DNA of 33,765 bases from positions 1 through 33,765 of the forward strand of contig JAUYEI010000016.1 of assembly GCA_030691385.1 (NCBI GenBank). The letters are read 5' to 3'. Under the pieces are notes generated by a model. That model worked only from the letters and a program-made list of their open reading frames with translations. It was not told where the DNA came from and made no database searches. The position numbers and the translations under genes are program-made. Numbering within the stretch: the stretch's first letter is position 1; every line of letters starts with the position of its first letter. Positions 15,982 to 22,586 of this stretch are shown here, piece by piece. Source of the DNA: Azonexus sp. GTDB taxonomy: Bacteria > Pseudomonadota > Gammaproteobacteria > Burkholderiales > Rhodocyclaceae.

Positions 15982-16956
15982 TTACTCGGCAGTTCCTTCG
16001 CGCAACTGTTTGCGGCGAATGAGCAGGGCCAGCATCAGGCAGACGAATATCGCCACGAGCAGGCCATAGCCCCAGTACGGGTAGGAGAAGGTCGAGAACT
16101 GCGCGACCTTGCCTTCGCCGAAGACGGTCGGCATGAAGGGTTTGACGGTGAAAGCGCCCCACGGGTGCATGTTGTGGCCGAAGTACCACAGCCAGCCGGC
16201 GTAGGTGATGACGAAGAAGACCGGGAGCAGGGCCGGGACCAGGACCAGCAGCAACTGGAAGGAGCGAATCATGGCCGTACCGGCAATGACGATGCCCATG
16301 ACAGCGATCAGGCCGAAGATGACGATCTTCGAGATGCTACGGACGTTGTCACCCCAGACGGCAATCTTGTCCGGTTCCTTGAAGAAGGTGCCGGCTTCCT
16401 GCATGTAGGCCTGCACGTGGCTTTCGAGGTGGCCAAGCATGAGCTGGTCGACGAGCATCCAGACAGCGACGGCGGCGAAGCCGGCGCTCAATATCAGAAT
16501 TCGCGGTTTTTTCCGGTTGACCGTGAAAGCCAGGATCATCACGGCAAAGAAACCAAAGAAGAACTTGGCCAGCGGCTTTTCGACCGGCGCACCGGTGGCG
16601 ATCGGGAACATGCCGACGTAGTGGTTGATGGTGTTCATTTCATGGACGCAATCGAGACCCTCGGCGCCTTTGTTCAGGTCTTTTTTGGCATCGGTGATGG
16701 GGTTGTAACGTTCATCATCGTGCGCCAGATCTTTCTGGATGATCTCGTTGGCCATCCGGGTGCCTTTGCCTGCTGCCTTGCAGCCGTTATAGACACCGTC
16801 GAAATGGAAATGGATGCGGATGCCATCGGGGAAGGCATCGGGCGGGTAGTTCGGGGCGGTCAGCGAAACCCACCAGATCGGGGCGAAGTAGGCGGCGACC
16901 AGGCAGATCAGGGAAATCAGGGTCAGGCCACCGATGATTTTGTTTTGTTTTTCCAT
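15982..16956 (-). CDS. nosB: NosB-like integral membrane protein of clade II nos clusters, 324 aa
   Basis: About six membrane helices are visible, the first at residues 7-29 and the last just before the basic tail RRKQLREG. A periplasmic loop after the first helix carries FHFDGVYNGCKAAG and a second cysteine in DCVHEMNTINHYVGM. No haem or iron-sulfur motif is present. A multi-helix protein encoded close to nosZ and before nosD is a known mark of clade II clusters (NosB of Wolinella); a role in electron transfer or assembly is suspected there but not settled. The symbol rests on position, topology and length. The frame extends upstream to 17121 through repeat DNA, so the ATG at 16954-16956 was chosen. 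The segment FTVNRKKPR is encoded by a copy of the dispersed motif. Confidence 0.65.
   Translation of the reverse strand: MEKQNKIIGGLTLISLICLVAAYFAPIWWVSLTAPNYPPDAFPDGIRIHFHFDGVYNGCKAAGKGTRMANEIIQKDLAHDDERYNPITDAKKDLNKGAEGLDCVHEMNTINHYVGMFPIATGAPVEKPLAKFFFGFFAVMILAFTVNRKKPRILILSAGFAAVAVWMLVDQLMLGHLESHVQAYMQEAGTFFKEPDKIAVWGDNVRSISKIVIFGLIAVMGIVIAGTAMIRSFQLLLVLVPALLPVFFVITYAGWLWYFGHNMHPWGAFTVKPFMPTVFGEGKVAQFSTFSYPYWGYGLLVAIFVCLMLALLIRRKQLREGTAE
16504..16527 (-). repeat. dispersed motif copy 5, inside the nosB-like gene
   Basis: The minus strand reads ACGGTCAACCGGAAAAAACC, the same core and A-tract as in the intergenic copies. It lies on the coding strand and encodes part of a loop between two membrane helices (FTVNRKKPR). 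Its orientation relative to the gene is opposite to most other copies. Confidence 0.65.
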
Positions 16957-16991
16957 GTTGCTGTTCTCTGCTCTTGTTGCGAATTTCGATT

Positions 16992-17115
16992 CCCCCCCTT
17001 TCAAGGGGGAGGTTAGGAGGGGGATGGGTTTATTTTGCTGACAAGGAAACCCATCCCCACTCCAGCCCTCCCCTTGCCCTAGGGTACCGGCCCTTCGGGC
17101 CATAAAAGGGAGGGG
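16992..17115. repeat. intergenic palindromic repeat (REP-like)
   Basis: This C/G-rich stretch between nosB and the dihaem cytochrome has a long imperfect inverted repeat: a left arm at about 17002-17031 (CAAGGGGGAGG...GGATGGGTTT) pairs with a right arm at about 17047-17076 (AAACCCATCCCC...CTCCCCTTG). It also has two small hairpins: CCCCTT-TC-AAGGGG at the left edge and GGCCC-TTC-GGGCC near 17090. Such elements are common as multicopy intergenic repeats in betaproteobacteria. It may dampen read-through or stabilise the 3' end of the upstream cytochrome message. Confidence 0.55.
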
Positions 17116-17125
17116 GCCCAACGCA

Positions 17126-17887
17126 TTACTTCTTCTTACCGGCCTTCGGTTTGCACATGGCGCCTGGCATCACCAGGCTGGCCTGGTAGGCTGAAATGGA
17201 GATTAGCTGATCATCGTTGTATTTCTTGATGATCTTGACCATGTCCGGGTTGGCATTGCGGCGGTGGCCATCACGAATTTCGTTCATCTGGCGCAGCAGG
17301 TACTTGTAGTGCTGACCGGCGATCACGGGGTAGAACTTCTCCTTGACGCCTTCGCCGTTCTTGCCGTGGCACTCCAGGCACTCTTTCTCGTACAGTGCCT
17401 TGCCTTCGGCCAGACGCTTGGCTGTGTCGGTCGGGGCTTTCCAGTCCTTGGCGGCATCGCCCGGCTTGGAGTCATATTTGCCGTGCTCAACAGGAATGCA
17501 CAGTTTCTCGATGTAGGCAGCAACGTCGGCGAGTTCCTGTGCGTCGGTCAGGGTGGCGGCAAAGGGGTACATCGTCGGGTTGTCACGCAGACCGGCACGG
17601 ATGTCGGCCATCTGCTTGATCAGCACGGTGGTGTGCTGGCCGGCGAGTTGCGGGAAAGTGCCGTCAGGGCGACCGGCACCGGAAGGCAGGTGGCAGGCGC
17701 CACAGGTTTCATAACCTTCTTCGCCGGCTTTGGCATCACCCTTTTTGGTGAGTGCTTCGTTTTTCTCGCCGCCAGCGGCGTTCCATTTGTAATCCTTGCC
17801 TTCAATGCCTTGTTGCTTCGGGGCGGGAGGCGCGGCTACAGCAATGCCTGCCGAGAGCAGGCCGATCAAAAGGAGTGATGCTTTCAT
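17126..17887 (-). CDS. dihaem cytochrome c, periplasmic, 253 aa
   Basis: A Sec signal peptide ends near residue 19 (AVAA). Two covalent haem sites are visible: CGACH (Cys62, Cys65, His66) and CLECH (Cys170, Cys173, His174), each in a class I cytochrome domain. Family-like stretches PQLAGQHTTVLIKQMADIR and PVIAGQHYKYLLRQMNEIR show that the two halves are an internal duplication of the cytochrome c4/c553 kind. It should pass electrons to NosZ or accept them from NosGH. The C-terminus is very lysine-rich (KAGKKK). A GAGGGA ribosome binding site precedes the ATG. The 111-base gap from the upstream cytochrome shows no terminator. Confidence 0.9.
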   Translation of the reverse strand: MKASLLLIGLLSAGIAVAAPPAPKQQGIEGKDYKWNAAGGEKNEALTKKGDAKAGEEGYETCGACHLPSGAGRPDGTFPQLAGQHTTVLIKQMADIRAGLRDNPTMYPFAATLTDAQELADVAAYIEKLCIPVEHGKYDSKPGDAAKDWKAPTDTAKRLAEGKALYEKECLECHGKNGEGVKEKFYPVIAGQHYKYLLRQMNEIRDGHRRNANPDMVKIIKKYNDDQLISISAYQASLVMPGAMCKPKAGKKK

Positions 17888-17998
17888 GTTTGGTTTCCCT
17901 CTATGGCGGGTGGTTCAAAACGCTGAAACCATTGTTGCACTATGAATATCAGCATTCTTTGATGTTGGTCAGAAGCCGGAAAAACCGGCTTCGCACGA

Positions 17999-18307
17999 TC
18001 ACTTGAGTTTCGACAGGTATTCTGCGATAGCCTTGATCTCCGCGTCATTGACGAGGTGCATGACACCCTTCATGGCGGCGCTCTGGCCGTTGTTGCGGGC
18101 GCCGCTCTTGATGTCCTTCATTTGCGCTTCGGCATAGGCGGCATTTTGCCCGGCCAGTTTCGGATAGTTCGGCATCAAGGGCTTGTCAGCTTTGGCGCCG
18201 TGGCAGGCGTTACAGGTTTTTTCGGCGTAGAGCTTGGCGCCGTCGAGTGCGGCGAAGGCTGGCGAGGCGACGATTGCCGTAGCGATCAGTGTCATTACAA
18301 ATTTCAT
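17999..18307 (-). CDS. monohaem cytochrome c, periplasmic, 102 aa
   Basis: A Sec signal peptide ends at about residue 19 (SPAFA). One haem attachment site, CNACH (Cys32, Cys35, His36), is followed by PNYPKLAGQNAAYAEAQMKD, typical of class I cytochrome c553/c5-like proteins. Candidate axial methionines are in KPLMPNYP and SAAMKGVMH. It lies directly downstream of nosZ and matches the small cytochrome present next to nosZ in many clade II clusters, where it is the likely immediate electron donor. A strong AGGAGGGA ribosome binding site precedes the ATG. A 13-bp hairpin lies between nosZ and this gene. Confidence 0.9.
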   Translation of the reverse strand: MKFVMTLIATAIVASPAFAALDGAKLYAEKTCNACHGAKADKPLMPNYPKLAGQNAAYAEAQMKDIKSGARNNGQSAAMKGVMHLVNDAEIKAIAEYLSKLK

Positions 18308-18329
18308 GGTTATTCCCTCCTGAATGTGA

Positions 18330-18360
18330 AGCGGGGAACAGATTGGCTCTGTTCCCCGCT
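18330..18360 (-). terminator. strong hairpin between nosZ and the first cytochrome gene
   Basis: AGCGGGGAACAGA and TCTGTTCCCCGCT form a 13-bp perfect stem around a five-base loop. No T-run follows in the direction of transcription, so it is more likely an mRNA-stabilising or processing hairpin, or a partial attenuator, than a full terminator. It would let nosZ message outlast the downstream part of the operon. Confidence 0.55.
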
Positions 18361-18391
18361 GAATGCCTTAAGTCAGATCAAGACTTTTGGC

Positions 18392-20674
18392 TTACTTGAC
18401 CTTCTTGGCGCCGTTCTGCTCAAGGTAGGTCTTGGCGCGCAGACCGATGTCGGCGGCCTTGACCTGGTATTGCCAGACTTGCTCGGCCCACAGGTTCGCC
18501 TGGTCCCAATCCTTCTTGGTGGCGGCGGTTTCGTGCTTGGCCTTGGCTTCCTTGATCTTGCTGAGCTGGTCGGTTGCGTCGTCGACCATATTCACCACAT
18601 CCGGGAAGTCCTTGAAGTTGACGCTGGTGATGTAACCAACGACGGAATCAATGACGACCTGGGTGTCGGCAACCTTCTTGACCGTGGCCTTGTAGTCGGT
18701 TTCTGTATAGACGGCCTTGGCCGCTGCAATCTTGCCCGGCTTCCAGCCCTTCGGCTTGACCAGCAGGTAACCCTGCATTTCAAGGTGCAGTGCGGAGCAG
18801 AACTCGGTGCAGTAGTACGGATACACACCTTCCTTGTCAGCCTTGAACTTGACGGTGACCGTCTTGCCCGGTTCGACAGAAGCATGCACGTTGTAGGTTG
18901 ACACCGTGAAGCCGTGGGTCTCGTCCTGGGCACGTTCGAGGTTGGTCAGGTGGATGGTGATTTCATCGCCCACTTCAGCCTCGATGGTTTCCGGCGTGAT
19001 GTGCGAACGGATCAGCGTACCCTTGACCTCGATCTTGTTGCCCTTCTTGGTCGTGACTTCTTCGCCAGCGCGGACCATGCCCGGGTGCGGCTTGTCGGTG
19101 CGGGAATCGGTACCGACCTTGTAACGCACGCCCGGCTTGAGCTTGCTTGCTTCGATGGCAACAGCGTAGTGCGGCTCGCCCAGCGGCAGCGGCATGTCGT
19201 ACAACAACTGCATCTTGTCGTTCGAGATATCGATGAGCTGGTGGTTTTGCGGGTGCAGCGGGCCGACCGGCACGAAGCGGTCGATGGCCAGCTTGTTCAG
19301 CGCAACCAGGTAACGACCCTTCGGATCCATCGAGTCACCTTCCATGGTCATCAGGTGACCGATGTTGTAGTGCACGGAGATCTTGTCGAGCACCTTGCCG
19401 TCGCAGTGATTCCACTTCACGACCTGCGAATCGACGTAGAGCGAGGTGTAGGCAATACAGGGCTTGGAGTCATACTGCGTGTGCAGGGGGCCGAGGCCGA
19501 GCTGGACCTGGGTGTGCAACGCATCCTTCATGCCGATGACCGGAATGCCGTACGGATCCTTGGATTCGAACTTGCCGGCCTTGATGGCGGCCTGGATCTT
19601 CTCGAACGAGAAAACAGAAACGTGGGTGTCGAGCTTGCCGGCGACGGTGATGAACTTGCCGTCCGGGGTGACGTCGACGCCGTGCGGCGACTTCGGTTCC
19701 GGGACCAGGAAGAGGATGCCTTCCTTGATCGCCGTTTCCATCATCAGCACGTTGTGGCCGTTGATCTTCTTGGCCTTGCCCTGGGCAACCAGTTCGGCCG
19801 CTTTCTTCCAGTTGATCACGTGCAGATAGTCGGTGTCCTTGGCAGAGCAACCGGCTTCATACGGCGGACGGCCCTTTTCGATGCCGCCGACGTAACGCTC
19901 GGAGCAGAAGGAATTGGTGAAGGACCAGCCATCGGACGGGCCTTTACCAGCGTCGGACAAGTCCTGGCTGTAAGGCGGCAGTTCGAGGGAGAAGGACTGC
20001 TTTGGATCAAGACGGCCTTCCTTGCGGTCGAACTTCCAGTAGGTGACGCCACCGCGATATTTCTCGTTGAACTCTTCGAGCGGGTAGAACTTCTTGTTCT
20101 CGAGCGGCGTGGCGTACTGGGCGGCTTCGATGACGTATTCGGTATTCGGGGTGACGAAGGCGCCACCGTGTTCCGACTTGAAGATCGGGTTGACCACGAT
20201 CTGCTTGGTTTCGAAGTCACGCAGGTCGATCACGGCGAGGCGCGGGTTGGCCTTGTCGTTGATGAACAGGAACTGACCGTCGTACTTGCCCTGGGTTTCG
20301 GAAATGGCCGGGTGGTGCGTATCGCCCCAGTTGATTTCCTTGCCGTCGATGTTGCCCTGGCGCAGCACGGCCTTGGAGTTTTCATCGAAACCGTAGCCCT
20401 GCCACGGTTCCGGCGTAAACACGCCGATGTACTTGAGGATGCGCATGGACGGAATGCCATACACGATGATCTGACCGGACTGGCCGCCCGAGCTGAAGAC
20501 GACGAATTCGTCGCGCTTGCCGGTCGGGACGTAGGTCTTGGACGCAGCGAGCAGATCCTGCTGGCTCAGGCCACGACGCTTCATCACGTCCTGCAGCGAT
20601 TCGGCGGAATACGCCGTTGCTGCGAAACCGGCGGCGAGAAGCAGCGCGGTAGATTTCACTACAAATTTTTTCAT
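18392..20674 (-). CDS. nosZ: nitrous-oxide reductase NosZ, clade II, 760 aa
   Basis: NosZ reduces N2O to N2 in the periplasm at the tetranuclear Cu-Z centre, fed by the binuclear Cu-A centre. The beta-propeller histidines include GDTHHPAIS (His120-His121), SEHGGAF, SPHGVDV, GPLHTQYD and NIGHLMTMEGD. The Cu-A motif CTEFCSALHLEMQGY lies near residue 620. The signal peptide (MKKFVVKSTALLLAAGFAAT) is of Sec type without twin arginines, which marks clade II. The frame runs on to 20932 into the divergent gene, but the ATG at 20672-20674 begins the signal peptide and has a GGGAG site. After the cupredoxin domain there is an extra, mostly helical stretch of about 115 residues with no CXXCH, where some clade II enzymes carry a cytochrome domain. 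Confidence 0.97.
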   Translation of the reverse strand: MKKFVVKSTALLLAAGFAATAYSAESLQDVMKRRGLSQQDLLAASKTYVPTGKRDEFVVFSSGGQSGQIIVYGIPSMRILKYIGVFTPEPWQGYGFDENSKAVLRQGNIDGKEINWGDTHHPAISETQGKYDGQFLFINDKANPRLAVIDLRDFETKQIVVNPIFKSEHGGAFVTPNTEYVIEAAQYATPLENKKFYPLEEFNEKYRGGVTYWKFDRKEGRLDPKQSFSLELPPYSQDLSDAGKGPSDGWSFTNSFCSERYVGGIEKGRPPYEAGCSAKDTDYLHVINWKKAAELVAQGKAKKINGHNVLMMETAIKEGILFLVPEPKSPHGVDVTPDGKFITVAGKLDTHVSVFSFEKIQAAIKAGKFESKDPYGIPVIGMKDALHTQVQLGLGPLHTQYDSKPCIAYTSLYVDSQVVKWNHCDGKVLDKISVHYNIGHLMTMEGDSMDPKGRYLVALNKLAIDRFVPVGPLHPQNHQLIDISNDKMQLLYDMPLPLGEPHYAVAIEASKLKPGVRYKVGTDSRTDKPHPGMVRAGEEVTTKKGNKIEVKGTLIRSHITPETIEAEVGDEITIHLTNLERAQDETHGFTVSTYNVHASVEPGKTVTVKFKADKEGVYPYYCTEFCSALHLEMQGYLLVKPKGWKPGKIAAAKAVYTETDYKATVKKVADTQVVIDSVVGYITSVNFKDFPDVVNMVDDATDQLSKIKEAKAKHETAATKKDWDQANLWAEQVWQYQVKAADIGLRAKTYLEQNGAKKVK

Positions 20675-20756
20675 CTCGATTTCTCCCATGAGCACCAGAA
20701 GCAAAAACTTCCATTCCCCCATTGGCGCCTGCGACAGAGTGTCACTGCGACAATTT

Positions 20757-20805
20757 GCCGCACACTGTATTCTTCGCCGACTGTGAAAGAATTGATGTTT
20801 GTTAA
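20757..20805 (-). promoter_or_regulatory. nosZ promoter with FNR/Dnr-type box
   Basis: On the minus strand TTAAC-AAAC-ATCAA (20792-20805) matches the FNR-family consensus TTGAT-N4-ATCAA at 8 of 10 positions. TACAGT at 20764-20769 fits a -10 element. If the start point is 20757, the box centre falls at -41.5, the classical class II activator position. It lies 83 to 131 bases upstream of the nosZ start codon and would give induction at low oxygen or by nitric oxide. It might also influence the divergent copper genes. Confidence 0.6.
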
Positions 20806-20870
20806 ATCCAAACGCATGCATTCGGCGAAAATGCGCTGATCCCAATGATTCAAGGTCCAGAAGCACACTT

Positions 20871-21341
20871 GTGAACAAGAAAATACTGATCGATGTCATT
20901 GGCCTGGAATTGATCGTGCTGGTCGTGATCATTGGCTACAAACTGTCGCCCATGCTGTTGCCGAAAGCCGACGTTACCGTTCAGCCCGATCCCGTCTGCA
21001 ACCTGCAGCGCGAAGCGTGCACCGTGAAGCTGCCGTCCGGCGGCAATGTCACCCTGACGATGGGCACGCGCCCGGTACCGCTGGTCAAGCCGTTCGAAAT
21101 CCAGGTGGCGACCAGCGGTTTTTCGCCGGCCCGCGTCGAGGTCGATTTCTCCGGTATCGACATGAACATGGGCCTGAACCGTCCGCAACTGGCCGCCCGC
21201 GGCGAAGGCAGCTACGCCGCCGAAGTCACGCTACCGGTCTGCATCACCGGCCACATGGAGTGGCAGGCGACGGTGCTGGTCGAAACAGGCAGCGAACGGG
21301 TGGCGATTCCCTATCGATTCTCAACCGGGGAGTCGCACTAA
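20871..21341 (+). CDS. membrane-anchored periplasmic protein of the copper-delivery block, 156 aa
   Basis: One membrane helix at about residues 6-24 (IDVIGLELIVLVVIIGYKL) is followed by a periplasmic domain of about 130 residues. That domain has a beta-sandwich look (FEIQVATSGFSPARVEVDFS, GHMEWQATVLVETG), three cysteines and a methionine-rich stretch DMNMGLNRP that could bind copper. The fold is reminiscent of FixH/YtkA-like proteins, but I cannot name a family with confidence. It abuts the SCO1 gene (TAA directly followed by ATG) and is divergent from nosZ, so a role in copper handling for NosZ or an oxidase is likely. The GTG at 20871 starts directly before the membrane helix; a frame from 20799 adds 24 non-protein-like residues. 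Confidence 0.7.
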   Translation: MNKKILIDVIGLELIVLVVIIGYKLSPMLLPKADVTVQPDPVCNLQREACTVKLPSGGNVTLTMGTRPVPLVKPFEIQVATSGFSPARVEVDFSGIDMNMGLNRPQLAARGEGSYAAEVTLPVCITGHMEWQATVLVETGSERVAIPYRFSTGESH

Positions 21342-21944
21342 ATGGCCGAACGCATACTGATGGCAATCGCCGGCTTGCTGGCCGCGCTGATTCTCGGCAT
21401 CGTCCTCTTCTGGCAGCCGGAAATGCCCGAGCGGCCATTGCCCCGGGCGATCATCGCAGCCGGCGGCGATTTCACGCTGCAGTCGGCGAGCGGGCCGGTG
21501 GCGCTCAAGGATTACCGCGGCAAACTCGTGCTCGTCTATTTCGGCTACACCTACTGCCCCGACATCTGCCCGACCTCGCTGGCGGCGACGGCCGAAGGCC
21601 TCAAGCAGCTCAAGCCCGAGGAGCAGGCCAGGGTGGCGATGATCTTCATCTCGGTCGACCCGAAACGCGATACGCCCGAGCGCCTCAAGGAATATGTCGA
21701 CTTCTTCCATCCGGCCATCGTCGGCGTCACCGGATCGCCGGAAAACATCGCCGAAATCGCCAAACGTTATGGCGTCTTCTACGCCGAGCAGAAGGTCGAA
21801 ACGGCCGGTGGCGGCTATGTCGTCGATCACTCGGCCGATACCTTCATCGTCGCCCCTGACAGCCAGTTGGTCGGCAAGATGGCCCACGCCACGCCGCCCG
21901 ATCAGGTTGTTGTCGCCATTCGCAAATATTTGAACCAACCCTGA
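21342..21944 (+). CDS. SCO1/SenC family copper chaperone, 200 aa
   Basis: An N-terminal membrane anchor at about residues 6-24 is followed by a thioredoxin-like domain. The copper-binding motif CPDIC (Cys72, Cys76) and the distant ligand His163 in VDHSADTF are all present. Other family features include FGYTYCPDICPTSL, FISVDPKRDTPE and the closing segment IRKYL. SCO proteins deliver copper to, or reduce the cysteines of, Cu-A centres, both in cytochrome oxidase and in nitrous-oxide reductase. Position next to nosZ makes the NosZ Cu-A site a likely target, which is inference. The gene is followed by a good GGAGAG site and the PCu(A)C gene 14 bases later. Confidence 0.92.
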   Translation: MAERILMAIAGLLAALILGIVLFWQPEMPERPLPRAIIAAGGDFTLQSASGPVALKDYRGKLVLVYFGYTYCPDICPTSLAATAEGLKQLKPEEQARVAMIFISVDPKRDTPERLKEYVDFFHPAIVGVTGSPENIAEIAKRYGVFYAEQKVETAGGGYVVDHSADTFIVAPDSQLVGKMAHATPPDQVVVAIRKYLNQP

Positions 21945-21958
21945 AGGAGAGTAAGCCC

Positions 21959-22426
21959 ATGAAACAACTGTCCCTGCTTGCAGCCAGCCTGATGTTCTCG
22001 GCCGGCGTTCTGGCCGGCGCCGCCGACAACGTATCGGTCCAGGACCCCTACGTCCGTCTGGCCCCGCCCAACGCCCCGGCGACCGGCGCCTTCATGGTCA
22101 TCAAGAACAACGGCGACAAGGACGTCAAGGTGCTCAAGGCCGACAACCCGGTGTCCAAAGTCACCGAACTGCACACCCACCTCAACGAAGGCGGTGTCAT
22201 GAAAATGCGCCCGGTGCCGAGCATCGACATCAAGGCCAAGGGCGAAGCCGTGCTCAAGCCGGGCAGCCTGCACGTCATGCTCATCGACCTCAAGGCGCCG
22301 ATGAAGGAAGGCGACGTCGTACCGATCACCCTGAGCTTCGACGACGGCAGCACCAAGCAGGTCGACGCCAAAGTCGTCCGCCCGATGGCCGCGCCGATGC
22401 CGGCGGCCATGGAGCACAAACACTGA
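21959..22426 (+). CDS. PCu(A)C copper chaperone, 155 aa
   Basis: A Sec signal peptide ends at about residue 20 (VLAGAAD). The copper-binding signature H-X10-M-X21-H-X-M is met exactly by His72, Met83, His105 and Met107. The C-terminus adds a Met/His-rich tail (PMAAPMPAAMEHKH) that could bind more copper. PCu(A)C proteins hold Cu(I) in the periplasm and supply Cu-A sites together with SCO proteins; the three genes here are spaced for co-transcription. A copy of the dispersed motif follows eight bases after the stop codon. Confidence 0.92.
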   Translation: MKQLSLLAASLMFSAGVLAGAADNVSVQDPYVRLAPPNAPATGAFMVIKNNGDKDVKVLKADNPVSKVTELHTHLNEGGVMKMRPVPSIDIKAKGEAVLKPGSLHVMLIDLKAPMKEGDVVPITLSFDDGSTKQVDAKVVRPMAAPMPAAMEHKH

Positions 22427-22433
22427 TTTTGAT

Positions 22434-22462
22434 TTTGGCCGTTTTTTCCGGTTGACCGTGGA
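22434..22462 (-). repeat. dispersed motif copy 6, after the PCu(A)C gene
   Basis: The plus strand reads TTTGGCCGTTTTTTCCGG followed by TTGACCGTGG, the exact reverse of the other copies and in the sense direction of the upstream gene. It is the clearest example of the short form, placed eight bases after a stop codon. Confidence 0.75.
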
Positions 22463-22516
22463 AGTCTGCGGTCAGCCGGCTGGCCGGCCATTCACACACA
22501 GAACCGGGCTGAAACC

Positions 22517-22576
22517 ATGTTCATGGTTCTATTCGTTCTGATCGTCGTGCTGCTGCTCTATTCGTTTTTCGCCTGA
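22517..22576 (+). CDS. possible 19-residue single-span membrane peptide
   Basis: The frame ATG...TGA encodes MFMVLFVLIVVLLLYSFFA, an almost wholly hydrophobic peptide long enough for one membrane span. Small proteins of this form are known as subunits of respiratory and transport complexes (CydX, CcoS-type, KdpF), and it follows the copper-delivery genes. No clear Shine-Dalgarno sequence precedes it, and it lies just outside the end of the LuxR-type gene. Evidence is only the composition and the open frame. Confidence 0.4.
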   Translation: MFMVLFVLIVVLLLYSFFA

Positions 22577-22586
22577 GCGCGTCCGA

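Noticed and set aside
15982-16956. NosR-type regulator
   Set aside because: It lacks the flavin-binding periplasmic domain and the cysteine motifs of NosR and is far too short; NosB-like fits better.
18914-20839. 641-codon open frame on the plus strand opposite nosZ
   Set aside because: It is the antisense shadow of nosZ, with no signal, motif or ribosome site of its own.
20675-20932. N-terminal extension of NosZ from the upstream start at 20932
   Set aside because: The added residues overlap the promoter region and the divergent gene and would bury the Sec signal peptide.
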